Shown piece by piece: positions 34,997 to 42,796 of a DNA stretch of 64,000 nucleotides. This stretch comes from 54-19 sp038210655. Its GTDB lineage: Bacteria; Chloroflexota; Chloroflexia; Chloroheliales; Chloroheliaceae. Each line of letters begins with the position of its first letter. Within the stretch, counting starts at the first letter, position 1. A program made the translations under genes and the position numbers. Location: NCBI GenBank assembly GCA_038210655.1, contig JBBQWM010000014.1, forward strand, positions 1 through 64,000, in the 5' to 3' direction. The notes below the pieces were generated by a model. It did not search any database. It saw only the letters and a program-made list of their open reading frames with translations, and was not told where the DNA came from.

Positions 34997-35277
34997 ACCT
35001 CGTCCAGCCAAAAACCGACCGGCGAGTCTACTTCCTCCCACGCCTCGAAGTCATCATCTTTAGTTGCTTCTATCAAGACCGGACGGGCAGCGATCATGGC
35101 CTCCTGGGTGTCCCAGATTGCCAGCCCGATCAACGCACCGCTTTTTTGGTCTTTCAAAGTGTGAATGTGTTGCAGACCGGGTTGGGTATTTGCGGCGGCG
35201 GCAAAGCGGTGCATGGATTCAATCAAGGACTCTTCCTGGCCCGGTCGTAGGCGATGGATCGACATTTGGATGAACAA
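34993..35277 (-). CDS. ABM-domain (antibiotic biosynthesis monooxygenase-like) protein
   Basis: 94 residues with a single ferredoxin-like dimeric alpha-beta fold: QMSIHRLRPGQEESLIES, then PGLQHIHTLKDQKSGALIGLAIWDT and AMIAARPVLIEA. Members include heme-degrading and quinone monooxygenases as well as non-enzymatic forms; no specific function can be given. The TTG start at 35277 has AAGGAGG at ideal distance, whereas the ATG at 35265 is too far. Convergent with alr. Confidence 0.72.
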   Translation of the reverse strand: MFIQMSIHRLRPGQEESLIESMHRFAAAANTQPGLQHIHTLKDQKSGALIGLAIWDTQEAMIAARPVLIEATKDDDFEAWEEVDSPVGFWLDEV

Positions 35278-35303
35278 AGCGAACCTCCTTACTGGCTTTC
35301 CAA

Positions 35304-35694
35304 CTACACTAAAATATCGTTTATAGCTGTAAAATCGAACAAAGCGATACTTAGAGCATCTAATTGAGCAACCGTTAATTTTTTGATACCAGTGGTCAGG
35401 GTTTCATCAAGGGGGCCGAAGCGGTGGTTAAGCATTTTCAGAACCAGATCGGCTTTGCCCTGTTCAATTCCTTGTTCAAGGCCCTGTTCGAGTCCTTCTA
35501 TAATCCCTTCTTCTTTCCAGCTAGTTGTGAGTTGCATAACTTCTTCTTTCTCTTGCGGAATTATTTTGTCGAGTTCATTTTGAAATGCCTGTTTTTCAAC
35601 CTCATTTAGCCGCAAATAAAGTATCCACGAAGCCAGAGATTAAGTGCGTCCGGGCCGGGTCTAATTCCAAACCCACCAACATCCTGAGGCACTC
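35304..35694 (-). pseudogene. Frameshifted, truncated Rpn/DUF4351-type gene
   Basis: A downstream frame encodes 103 residues (EVEKQAFQNELDKIIPQ..., EGLEQGLEQGIEQGKADLVL, and a DUF4351-like LNHRFGPLDETL...LTVAQLDAL tail). The upstream frame reads MLVGLELDPARTHLISGFVDT and stops. Removing one T at about 35618-35620 joins them to read GFVDTYLRLNEVEKQAF, which is how this transposase-like family normally runs. The nuclease half is missing. Therefore a decayed remnant; the C-terminal fragment could still be translated but has no obvious RBS. Confidence 0.72.
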
Positions 35695-35774
35695 TAATTT
35701 TAGTGGCCCTGGTGCGCCCCGTGCAGAGTATATTCTTTTATCACAAATATTAGTCTGTAAGTTGCGAAAATGGA

Positions 35775-38324
35775 TCAGGCGTAGGCGATTGCCGGAAATG
35801 GTTCGATAGTCTCCCAATCAGGCAAGATTTGCTCACCCTGGAGGTTTTCCAGTCCGTCATTGTCCCAGATTTCCTCATCGGCAAAGAGCGGGACTTCGAG
35901 TGGTTTGGCTTTTTCGACTGGTGCGGAACTAGCAGCCGCCAGCGAACGGGCCGGGCCGGATAAGCGGTGGAGATAATCAGACGGCAAGCCTTCAAACGAA
36001 AAGAGGGTCACATCACCGTCCTGGTCGATTTGGCGCACCAGGGCCGCCCCGGGTACAGCCTCGCGTACGGTCTTAAGGAAGCGTTGCGATAAATTGAGGC
36101 GGCGAGCCAACCCGGTTAGACCCACCCCACTCTGGTTAAAGAAAAGCTGGGTTTGAGCTTGTTCGAGCAAAGTGCGCCCCGAATAGGAATTGAGCCATTC
36201 GTCGGCACGCGGCGAAAGTAGCCACAAACTGGCTCCCACTTTGCTGCCGTTCTGTCCTAGCCAGGCCAGCGAACGGGTTGCTACCGGGTCGGCTAATAAT
36301 TCGTGTGCGTCGTCGATTAGAAGCAAGTAGGGTTGGGTCGGGACGTGCGCTCCGGCCTGGGCCGTAAAACGGGCGAATAGGCGAGCGAAATAATAGTGCT
36401 GGCTTTCGTCGTTCCAGGTGGTGCGCGTTTCGGGCGAGAGGCCCAGGAAAAGCAACGAATCGCGGCCCGGTAGCGGTAAATAGGTGGGGCGGGCGAAAAG
36501 CCAGCCAAAGCGACCGCCCAGACAAAGCTGTTTTAACGGCTCAACCAGCCGCTCAAAGCCCCCCGTTTCAGCCCGAATCCATAGGCTGGTGGCGCTCAAC
36601 TCTTCGCCTCGGTTGGCCCGTTCGATAGCCGCACCAAGTAGCACCGCCGAGAGGTCTTCGCTTTGTTCTTCGTTCAGTTCGAGTAGTCCGGTCAGGAACT
36701 TGCCCAAGTCGCCGACCCAGCTTTCCAGGTTGCTGATTTGGTTGAGGCTTTCGGCAGTCACTTCGAGCGGGTTGAAGTGAAATTCGCGCTCGTGAGGGCC
36801 GAAGCTAATATAACGTCCGCCAAGTTGTTGCACCAATCGCGCCCAACCGCCTTTGCGGTCGATCCCGCAGATTGGCCCACCCCGCATCGAACGCATTGCA
36901 GCCAGATAGCGGGCGACACAATCGGCCTCCCGCGCCGAGATTTTGCCAGTTTCACCGAGCAAAAAGAAAGCCGTCTGACCTGGCTTTGGGGCCGGGTTTA
37001 AATAAACCGCTTCCCCGGCAGGCGATAATCCGACCAGTGGTTGAGCAACCGGCATTTGAGGCTGTCCGGTCACGCCAATATGGGCCAGCCGTCCGGCTTC
37101 GATAGCAGGCAAGACAAAAGGCCGATCAAACCGACTCAAGTTGAGGGGAGCGCAATCCAGCATAGCGCACTGAGTTTGGAGGCGGGTGAGGGTGCGATGG
37201 GCCGCCAGTCCGCAGCTTTCCAACTCATCCTCGAAAACGGCACATTCCTCTTCCAGCGTTTCTGGCAAACCCCGCAGCATCAGGCTGATGCCGATCTCAA
37301 AATAGCGTTGCTGTCCTTCGTTCAGGGCAGACAGGCGGTTTTCAATCTCGCGCTGGTGTTCGCGTAGTTCGTGGGCTTCGACCCGCCGGGCATCCGCCTG
37401 GGCCTTTTCGATCTGGCCTGCCAGCATTTCCCGCCGCCGTTCCAGCACCTCGCGCATCGTGTTTTCCTGATGAGCCGGAGCCAGATGAACCGTAATATCA
37501 AACTCGCTAAAAGCCAGGGCCTCGTTTTCAAGCAAATCGCGCGTCCAGCCCGCCTCTTCCTTGAGGGGTGGCGCGGAGAGCGTCCAGTAGGCACTGGCGT
37601 TACCGTTATAAAAATGAGCTTCGTCCAGATCGAAGGGGATTTCGGAGAGCCAATCGGTATAGAGCCGATCCGAGTCGGCTTGACCTTGTTCGCGCTCGTT
37701 TTCGAGTAGACCGGGCGCGAAGTAATCGAGCAAAAGACCACTCAACTCGGCGGCACTGCACGGGGTTGCCTCGCAGGGCAAATTGGAGACCAGCCAGCCC
37801 AGGCGGGCCGCTAATTCTTCTTCGTGACGACCTGATACAAATAACCCGCACCACAGGTCAGCCAGGCCGGTATCTTCGATAGGATAAATCAAGCTATCGC
37901 GGTAATCCTGGGCGAAATAGTTAGCAATTTCCGGGTCGCCTAATCGTCGGTGAGCCTGCTGCTGCCAAAAAGCGTAATGGCTCTCTAGCTGACCGCGCCG
38001 CCGCCGTAACCAGAATTGGGCCGGACTATCCGAGGGCAGGGCCTGACAAAGCCGGGCGAAGAAAGCCTGATCGTCTTTGCCTTCGGCCAGGAAGCGGTTG
38101 AGGCTCGGCCCACTCAGGCGCAAAGCGGCAGTCAGAACAGTGCTTTCGGGCTGGCGTTTGCGGCTGTTAGGGTCGGGCGCGAAAACATCCAGGGCGTATT
38201 CCGAGGCTATTTCGATCACCCCGAAGCGTTCCTGACCTGCTTCGCCCAGGGCCGGACGGACACTCTTAAAGCCCGTAAACCCCGCCAGAGTTGATTTACT
38301 TTTTCTAAAGCCGAAAAACGCCAT
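35775..38324 (-). CDS. VirB4/TraC-like protein with degenerate ATPase motifs
   Basis: 849 residues. Layout follows VirB4-type conjugation ATPases: an N-terminal domain, a coiled coil at about 290-340, then a RecA-like domain. The P-loop position (453-464) reads FFLLGETGKIS, lacking the canonical Gly-x4-Gly-Lys-Ser/Thr; the Walker B strand YLLLIDDAHELL (666-677) has Asp where the catalytic Glu is usual. The VirB4-like GGPICGIDRKGGWARLVQQLGGRYISF is conserved. The last 70 residues are acidic. It probably binds nucleotide poorly or not at all. Downstream of a glucosaminidase and an anchor gene in one operon, without other conjugation genes. Role unknown. Confidence 0.65.
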   Translation of the reverse strand: MAFFGFRKSKSTLAGFTGFKSVRPALGEAGQERFGVIEIASEYALDVFAPDPNSRKRQPESTVLTAALRLSGPSLNRFLAEGKDDQAFFARLCQALPSDSPAQFWLRRRRGQLESHYAFWQQQAHRRLGDPEIANYFAQDYRDSLIYPIEDTGLADLWCGLFVSGRHEEELAARLGWLVSNLPCEATPCSAAELSGLLLDYFAPGLLENEREQGQADSDRLYTDWLSEIPFDLDEAHFYNGNASAYWTLSAPPLKEEAGWTRDLLENEALAFSEFDITVHLAPAHQENTMREVLERRREMLAGQIEKAQADARRVEAHELREHQREIENRLSALNEGQQRYFEIGISLMLRGLPETLEEECAVFEDELESCGLAAHRTLTRLQTQCAMLDCAPLNLSRFDRPFVLPAIEAGRLAHIGVTGQPQMPVAQPLVGLSPAGEAVYLNPAPKPGQTAFFLLGETGKISAREADCVARYLAAMRSMRGGPICGIDRKGGWARLVQQLGGRYISFGPHEREFHFNPLEVTAESLNQISNLESWVGDLGKFLTGLLELNEEQSEDLSAVLLGAAIERANRGEELSATSLWIRAETGGFERLVEPLKQLCLGGRFGWLFARPTYLPLPGRDSLLFLGLSPETRTTWNDESQHYYFARLFARFTAQAGAHVPTQPYLLLIDDAHELLADPVATRSLAWLGQNGSKVGASLWLLSPRADEWLNSYSGRTLLEQAQTQLFFNQSGVGLTGLARRLNLSQRFLKTVREAVPGAALVRQIDQDGDVTLFSFEGLPSDYLHRLSGPARSLAAASSAPVEKAKPLEVPLFADEEIWDNDGLENLQGEQILPDWETIEPFPAIAYA

Positions 38325-38378
38325 AGCTTTACTCGAAATCTAATTCATTTTAGAGGTCAGATTTACCTGACCCCTGTT

Positions 38379-39401
38379 TTATTTCCCATTTCGCCAGCCA
38401 TCAACCATTGTGTTGACTTGATTGATATAGGCGGGTGGGTTGTTGCGGTCGGCTGCCGGGGCATATTTCGGGATGATCGCATCGACCGTTCGCAGATTCC
38501 AGCCATCAATATACAAATTTCTGATCAGTTTGTACCAATCTTCCATCCCGGCTTCCCAGGACGGATATTTGCGAAATCCCTGATAGCCCTCAAAACCACT
38601 ATTGGCGGTCTGCCGGATATTACCAAGAGATTTGGTAGTGACCGCCACGCCCTTTGTACCAGCAGTACTTTCGTGAACAAAGAAGGCCAGCGCATAGGCC
38701 GGGTCGATGCGGTACTTGACACCCAGGTCATATAAGGTTTGCCCGGTTCCCACTGCCGGAGAATTGTACTGGCGCAACACTTCCTCAATCTTGGCGACCG
38801 AGATAGACGGTTTGCCTTCGACCGAGTGTGTACCGGATGCGACCGGGCCAGGCGGCGCGGCAGCTGCTACCGACGCTCCGCCGTTTGCACTGACCACGAC
38901 TCCGCCTACTCCACTAAAACTATAAATCTCAGCCTGCACATTCCGAGTACTGAGCCAACCCAGCACATTGCTAAGTAAAAATCCACCCACTCCTAGCATT
39001 ATCAGCCAGACCACTAGACGGTTGCGCGTAACGTTTGCCAGCCATTCCCCGACCCTCAACGAGCCGGATTGCCGTCCCAACGCCGGGTCGCCATAGCTGT
39101 AAGCATAGACGGCTTCGGCATTGTGAGGCCCAAAACGACCCTGATTAGCTGTATTTGGGGCCGGGAGAGCATATTCTGGTCGGTAGTTGGCATAAGCAGC
39201 CGAGCGATAATAGGAATAATCGGGCTGAGAGGGGGTGGGTAGGTAAGCAGTTGCGACGGCCTCATCTTCCTCAGGGATGTAGTGATCTTCCTCGAAGGTT
39301 TCTTGCTCGAAATCGACGAGAGCCAGGTGAACTGGCTCATCGTCTAAGTCTTCCTCGTCATCGTCGTAATAATCCCATTTACGGGCGAGGGCAGTGTTCA
39401 C
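38379..39401 (-). CDS. Membrane-anchored glucosaminidase-type lysozyme
   Basis: 340 residues. An acidic cytoplasmic N-terminus of about 125 residues (YYDDDEEDLDDE) precedes one membrane segment (about 132-150, LVVWLIMLGVGGFLLSNVLG). The exported C-terminal 150 residues are a glucosaminidase/lysozyme-like domain: YRIDPAYALAFFVHESTAGTKG with the probable catalytic Glu, TKSLGNIR and YPSWEAGMEDWYKLIRNLY. It should cut peptidoglycan glycan strands. The GTG start overlaps the previous stop codon by 4 bp (GTGA). In secretion systems a VirB1-like enzyme opens the wall, a likely analogue here. Confidence 0.82.
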   Translation of the reverse strand: MNTALARKWDYYDDDEEDLDDEPVHLALVDFEQETFEEDHYIPEEDEAVATAYLPTPSQPDYSYYRSAAYANYRPEYALPAPNTANQGRFGPHNAEAVYAYSYGDPALGRQSGSLRVGEWLANVTRNRLVVWLIMLGVGGFLLSNVLGWLSTRNVQAEIYSFSGVGGVVVSANGGASVAAAAPPGPVASGTHSVEGKPSISVAKIEEVLRQYNSPAVGTGQTLYDLGVKYRIDPAYALAFFVHESTAGTKGVAVTTKSLGNIRQTANSGFEGYQGFRKYPSWEAGMEDWYKLIRNLYIDGWNLRTVDAIIPKYAPAADRNNPPAYINQVNTMVDGWRNGK

Positions 39402-40210
39402 TTGCCGTCCTCTCGATCTAGGGCTTTGAGTTTAGCCCGCTCCTGGTCGTTGATCGGTCGAAAGTTCCCATTTTCATTGATGTAAACCAGTTGCTGTTCG
39501 TCGGCAGTAGCAATCAGGTCGGCCTGTCCATCCGCATTTACATCTTTGATTTGCAGCTTGATCGGCACAAGGTCTTTTTCTTTGCCAAACAAGCGAGGCC
39601 CTACGATCACCCGCGTTTTGGATGGGTCGCCGCCCGGAAATTCGGTAATCGAGACCTGCCCATTAATATTTTGAGCAATGAAGACCGTTTTCGCACCCCC
39701 CAATTCGTTGTGACCGACACTAGCTTCGAGCCGGGTAATACGAGGCCGACCATAGGTCATATCATCTTGCCAGACTTGCCAGGTATGGACGGCGAACGAA
39801 ACGACCAGATACGAAACGATCAACACCCCGACCACCCCGGCTATTAGCAAGCCAACCCGTAGCTGGGAGCCGTTTAGCTGCAAGTTAATCCGCGAGAGGG
39901 GATTGGCTGCGGGACGTTGCGGCTGGGACATGCGTGGCGCAGGGGGAGCCAACCGGCGACCGCGATCTTCGGGATAACCGTAGCGATTGGGCGACGGTAC
40001 ATTAGAGACCTGACGACGAGGAGCCGAACCGGGCAAAGGGGCAGGCGGTGCTACCCTCGGTTGAGCCAATTCTCCGCCGGTTCCTACCATCCGTACATTC
40101 GGCATAGGTGGCACATTGGGCCGAGAACGCCGCGCCGCAGTGGACTGCCGGTATTCCTCATCGTCCTGAAAATAATCAAGATCACGGGCCGCGTTATTGT
40201 AGCTGGGCAT
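39398..40210 (-). CDS. Single-pass membrane protein, first gene of the VirB4-like module
   Basis: 270 residues. Residues 1-115 are Pro/Arg-rich and cytoplasmic; one membrane segment is at about 120-145 (VGLLIAGVVGVLIVSYLVVSF). The exported part (about 110 residues) has a DVNADGQADLIATAD motif of the FG-GAP/VCBS calcium-binding type. No VirB6 or VirB8 homology could be named. AAAGGAAGA lies before the ATG. It overlaps the glucosaminidase gene by 4 bp, so the three genes are one unit. Possible anchor or wall-side receptor. Confidence 0.7.
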   Translation of the reverse strand: MPSYNNAARDLDYFQDDEEYRQSTAARRSRPNVPPMPNVRMVGTGGELAQPRVAPPAPLPGSAPRRQVSNVPSPNRYGYPEDRGRRLAPPAPRMSQPQRPAANPLSRINLQLNGSQLRVGLLIAGVVGVLIVSYLVVSFAVHTWQVWQDDMTYGRPRITRLEASVGHNELGGAKTVFIAQNINGQVSITEFPGGDPSKTRVIVGPRLFGKEKDLVPIKLQIKDVNADGQADLIATADEQQLVYINENGNFRPINDQERAKLKALDREDGK

Positions 40211-40685
40211 GGCAGCACTCTTCCTTTCAAATTCTTCTTAAGACGACCCATTGCTGAAAGCTCGACAGGATTACCGGGTCCAGGTCTCCGCGCTTTTAGA
40301 TCGAACTATTCAAAAATTTATTATAAACCGCCTGACGTTTTGCCAAGTAAGCAGAATGGTGACATGATTGTTTAGACTTGTTCCGAAAGCAGAAACATGA
40401 TATATAACTTGTTCTACAGTAGGCATAACCCATTATAGAACAAAAATACGATGGAACAATTGTACTAAAATATTTGGAAAAGGTCAAGGGTTTTTAGCAC
40501 GAATTTTCTATTCATCTACATGTTCAAGACTTTTGCTTATTTATGTCATGTTATGCTATAATGAAATTAGCGGCGCTTGAGCGGCAGCCTCACTGTGGCC
40601 CCGGCTCAAGACGGTTCCATTGTTAGCAGGAGATCGGCCACCGCTGGTGCAAGTGGCTTATTTAGTGGGAAAGGAGTAACCCCCA
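40211..40685. other. Divergent intergenic region of 475 bp
   Basis: Separates the leftward VirB4-like module from two rightward small membrane protein genes. It is AT-rich in 40300-40570, as expected for promoters in both directions, and GC-richer in 40570-40680. TATGCTATAATGA with a TATAAT at about 40556 could be a -10 box for the rightward genes. No repeat or RNA gene was recognised. Confidence 0.4.
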
Positions 40686-41147
40686 GTGGTAACTCTGTTC
40701 GACTTTCTGACTTTCTTCTTAGGCTTGTTTTTGGTGGCCCTGGGCGAGTTTTTCATGTTGGCAGGCGGCTCTGAGAGCAATTTTGGTCTGGCAGTTTTTG
40801 CAGTACTAATCACTATTGTTGGCCTGGGGATTTCGATGGTACGCGAATTGACCACCGATAACGATGACCAGGAACGCGACTTACGCAAAATCTATGGTCT
40901 GATCTGCTTTCTAACTGGCGGGGCTTTTGTCATTATTCCGGTCTGGCAAGCAGCCATGCGTTTGGTACCCGCCGGGAGTGGCGGTCTGTCTCTCGCTTAT
41001 GCGATCCTGCTGATCTTCACCGTACTGGTCGGGTTAGTCTATCTATTCCTGGGTTATTCCTGGGTGGGGGCTTTCGACCAGGGTGCTGCCGAAGAGGAAA
41101 TTGACATGGATGCGGCTCCCCGCCGGGGTCGCCGCCGCAGCTATTAA
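40686..41147 (+). CDS. Four-helix membrane protein of unknown function
   Basis: 153 residues with four membrane segments (about 2-28, 38-58, 77-98, 110-135) and a basic C-terminal tail (APRRGRRRSY). A short acidic loop (TTDNDDQERDLRKIYG) lies between the second and third. GTG start with AAAGGAG about 9 bases upstream. No family recognised. Six bases after its stop starts a 53-residue membrane protein, probably co-translated. Confidence 0.72.
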   Translation: MVTLFDFLTFFLGLFLVALGEFFMLAGGSESNFGLAVFAVLITIVGLGISMVRELTTDNDDQERDLRKIYGLICFLTGGAFVIIPVWQAAMRLVPAGSGGLSLAYAILLIFTVLVGLVYLFLGYSWVGAFDQGAAEEEIDMDAAPRRGRRRSY

Positions 41148-41153
41148 ATCAAG

Positions 41154-41315
41154 ATGGATGACCGCGCCAACCAGGATCAGGACTCGCCGCCGGGCGGTTC
41201 GCCCCCTCCCCGGCACGGTTCTCCCCTGCGTGTCCTGATTATCATTGTCCTCTTTTATCTCAGCTTACTCCTGATGGCTGGGCTGATTTTTGCTCTGATT
41301 GCCTTACGCTCCTAG
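41154..41315 (+). CDS. 53-residue single-pass membrane protein
   Basis: Reads from ATG at 41154 to TAG at 41315. The first 25 residues are polar and Pro-rich (MDDRANQDQDSPPGGSPPPR), followed by one strong membrane helix (LRVLIIIVLFYLSLLLMAGL) and a short tail. It begins just after the stop of the four-helix protein, in the same direction, so co-expression is likely. No strong RBS is seen; translation may be coupled. It is too small for most automatic gene calls. Confidence 0.6.
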   Translation: MDDRANQDQDSPPGGSPPPRHGSPLRVLIIIVLFYLSLLLMAGLIFALIALRS

Positions 41316-41317
41316 CT

Positions 41318-41731
41318 TTACATAAGACCAAGCTGGCGCATCAAAGTGGCGCTGTCCCAGTAAGCCTTCATTACGGCAATCTTGCCGTTCCTCATCTGAT
41401 ACAGTTCGCCAAATTTTAGCTCAAACTGGCGGTTGGTAGGCGGGATCGTTCCAGCCGGGGTTGCCAACGGGTCTGTTTGCGTCCCCCGTCCGGTATGCTC
41501 GGTAAATACCCAATCCCCGTCTGTAATCAAGCTGGTGACTTCGGTTAGTGCGTCCGGCGCGGTGCTGGCCCACATCCCAATCCATTCCTGCCAACCTTCC
41601 AGCCCGTGCCAGCTTTGGCCCAGCGCCATATCCACCAACTCAAAATCTTCGGTCACAACACTCAACAACCCGTCTATATTATGGCTGTTGAAGTTGGTAT
41701 AAACGGATCGTACCACATCGGCATTCGACAT
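41318..41731 (-). CDS. SnoaL-like / NTF2-fold protein
   Basis: 137 residues from the ATG at 41731, which has AAAGGAG at good distance; the longer frame to 41860 is unlikely. The NTF2-like fold is seen in VRSVYTNFNSHNIDGLLSVV, DFELVDMALGQSWHGLEGWQ and the final strands GELYQMRNGKIAVMKAYWD. Ester-cyclase-type SnoaL proteins share this outline, but the small family members act as isomerases, dehydratases or binding proteins. The gene faces the 53-residue ORF with a two-base gap. Confidence 0.78.
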   Translation of the reverse strand: MSNADVVRSVYTNFNSHNIDGLLSVVTEDFELVDMALGQSWHGLEGWQEWIGMWASTAPDALTEVTSLITDGDWVFTEHTGRGTQTDPLATPAGTIPPTNRQFELKFGELYQMRNGKIAVMKAYWDSATLMRQLGLM

Positions 41732-42006
41732 CGATTTACTCCTTTCCTTGCCCTTCGGGGCTATAACTAGCTTAAATTGCGGTTTTACACTAAGGCGAGA
41801 GTAACCTGCCCTGAACCGACGCATCCAAAACATTATGCTATCGGTCAGCTGCAAAGCCACTTCTGATTTAGAGTTTAATCAAAACCCTCTTTGATTTCCA
41901 GATCAAAAGCTGCTCAGTTTTTGCTCATTATGGCTCAACGAAATGGCAGTGGGTTGTAAACTTTTCAGAGTTGAGATAAATATAACCATTTGCAATAAAT
42001 GGTTTC

Positions 42007-42186
42007 GCGTCAGTTTTTACAAAGCTCAAACAGTAAGAATAGGGAATTATGAAAACCTCACTCCAAACCATTCAAAAATATATTAGAAAAATTTTCGCAG
42101 AAAATTTTTCTAATATATACTCACCTCCCCAGTTTCGGGTGCGGCCCAGCTTGGCTGGTTTGCCAAAAAATTGACGCGCACCCTGC
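42007..42186. repeat. MITE-like repeat with internal 17-bp palindrome
   Basis: Begins GCGTCAGTTTTTACAAAG and ends GGTTTGCCAAAAAATTGACG then CGCACCCTGC, i.e. imperfect inverted ends. The inside shares AAAACCTCACTCCAAACCAT with the copy at 28127-28228. The middle is a perfect hairpin at 42079-42117 (17-bp arms around CGCAG). The rest of the 41732-42268 gap holds a promoter at 42200 and nothing else clear. Confidence 0.8.
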
Positions 42187-42199
42187 AAAAAACACAAGA

Positions 42200-42229
42200 T
42201 TGGTTGTAGTCCTCAGAATGAGTTATAAT
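42200..42229 (+). promoter_or_regulatory. Promoter of the GNAT-NHL-galT unit
   Basis: TTGGTT (42200-42205), 18-bp spacer, TATAAT (42224-42229). It lies 40 bases before the GTG start of the GNAT gene. Confidence 0.6.
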
Positions 42230-42268
42230 GGTTAGTAAGGGTCTGAGTACAAAACTTGAGGTGGCAAA

Positions 42269-42793
42269 GTGGAAATTCGAGTTTTAACCGAGGCTGATGC
42301 CGGGCCGTTTTGGGCGTTAAGGCTGCGGGCCTTGCAGGAAAGCCCGACCGCCTTTGGGCAATCTTATGAAGCATCACTTGGACGGCCCATCGAGGATGTA
42401 GCCAAAATGCTACATGAGCGAAGCCAGTCGCCGGATACCATCGCTTTGGGTGCGTTCGATCCTGACTTGGTTGGGATAGTCGGGTGCTGGCGAAACAAAA
42501 ATGGCAATTTGCAACACCGCGCCGACCTTAGCGGGATGTATGTTGCACCCGAAGCGCGGGGACGTGGCGTGGGCCGGGCGCTGCTAAATTGGGTGATCGA
42601 ACACCTGTGCGTCCAGCCCGGTCTCGAACAGCTTTATCTTAGCGTGGTAGCCAGCAATCCACCCGCTCGCCAGCTTTATCTTTCGCTCGGCTTTGAGGTC
42701 TACGGCCTAGAGCGCCAGGGCTTGAAATTTAGCGGTCAGTATTATGATCTGGAACTTATGGTTTTGCGGTTAGAGGCCGCTAAGGAGGGCTAA
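42269..42793 (+). CDS. GNAT-family N-acetyltransferase
   Basis: 174 residues. Core acetyl-CoA site motif MYVAPEARGRGVGRALLNWV at about residues 90-109; then LYLSVVASNPPARQLYLSLGFEVYG, the usual C-terminal GNAT half. Start is GTG behind GAGGTGG. Substrate unknown; the N-terminal EADAGPFWALRLRALQESPTAFG outline occurs in many general GNAT proteins. First gene of a rightward run with the NHL and galT genes (3-bp gap to the next gene). Confidence 0.88.
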   Translation: MEIRVLTEADAGPFWALRLRALQESPTAFGQSYEASLGRPIEDVAKMLHERSQSPDTIALGAFDPDLVGIVGCWRNKNGNLQHRADLSGMYVAPEARGRGVGRALLNWVIEHLCVQPGLEQLYLSVVASNPPARQLYLSLGFEVYGLERQGLKFSGQYYDLELMVLRLEAAKEG

Positions 42794-42796
42794 CCG

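Noticed and set aside
38345..38378. Hairpin between glucosaminidase and VirB4-like genes as a terminator
   Set aside because: A GGTCAG/CTGACC stem is present, but in the direction of transcription it is not followed by a U tract; it may only tune expression.
40577..40774. Small open frame overlapping the four-helix membrane gene
   Set aside because: Out of frame with a gene that has a good RBS and membrane-type codons; no supporting features.
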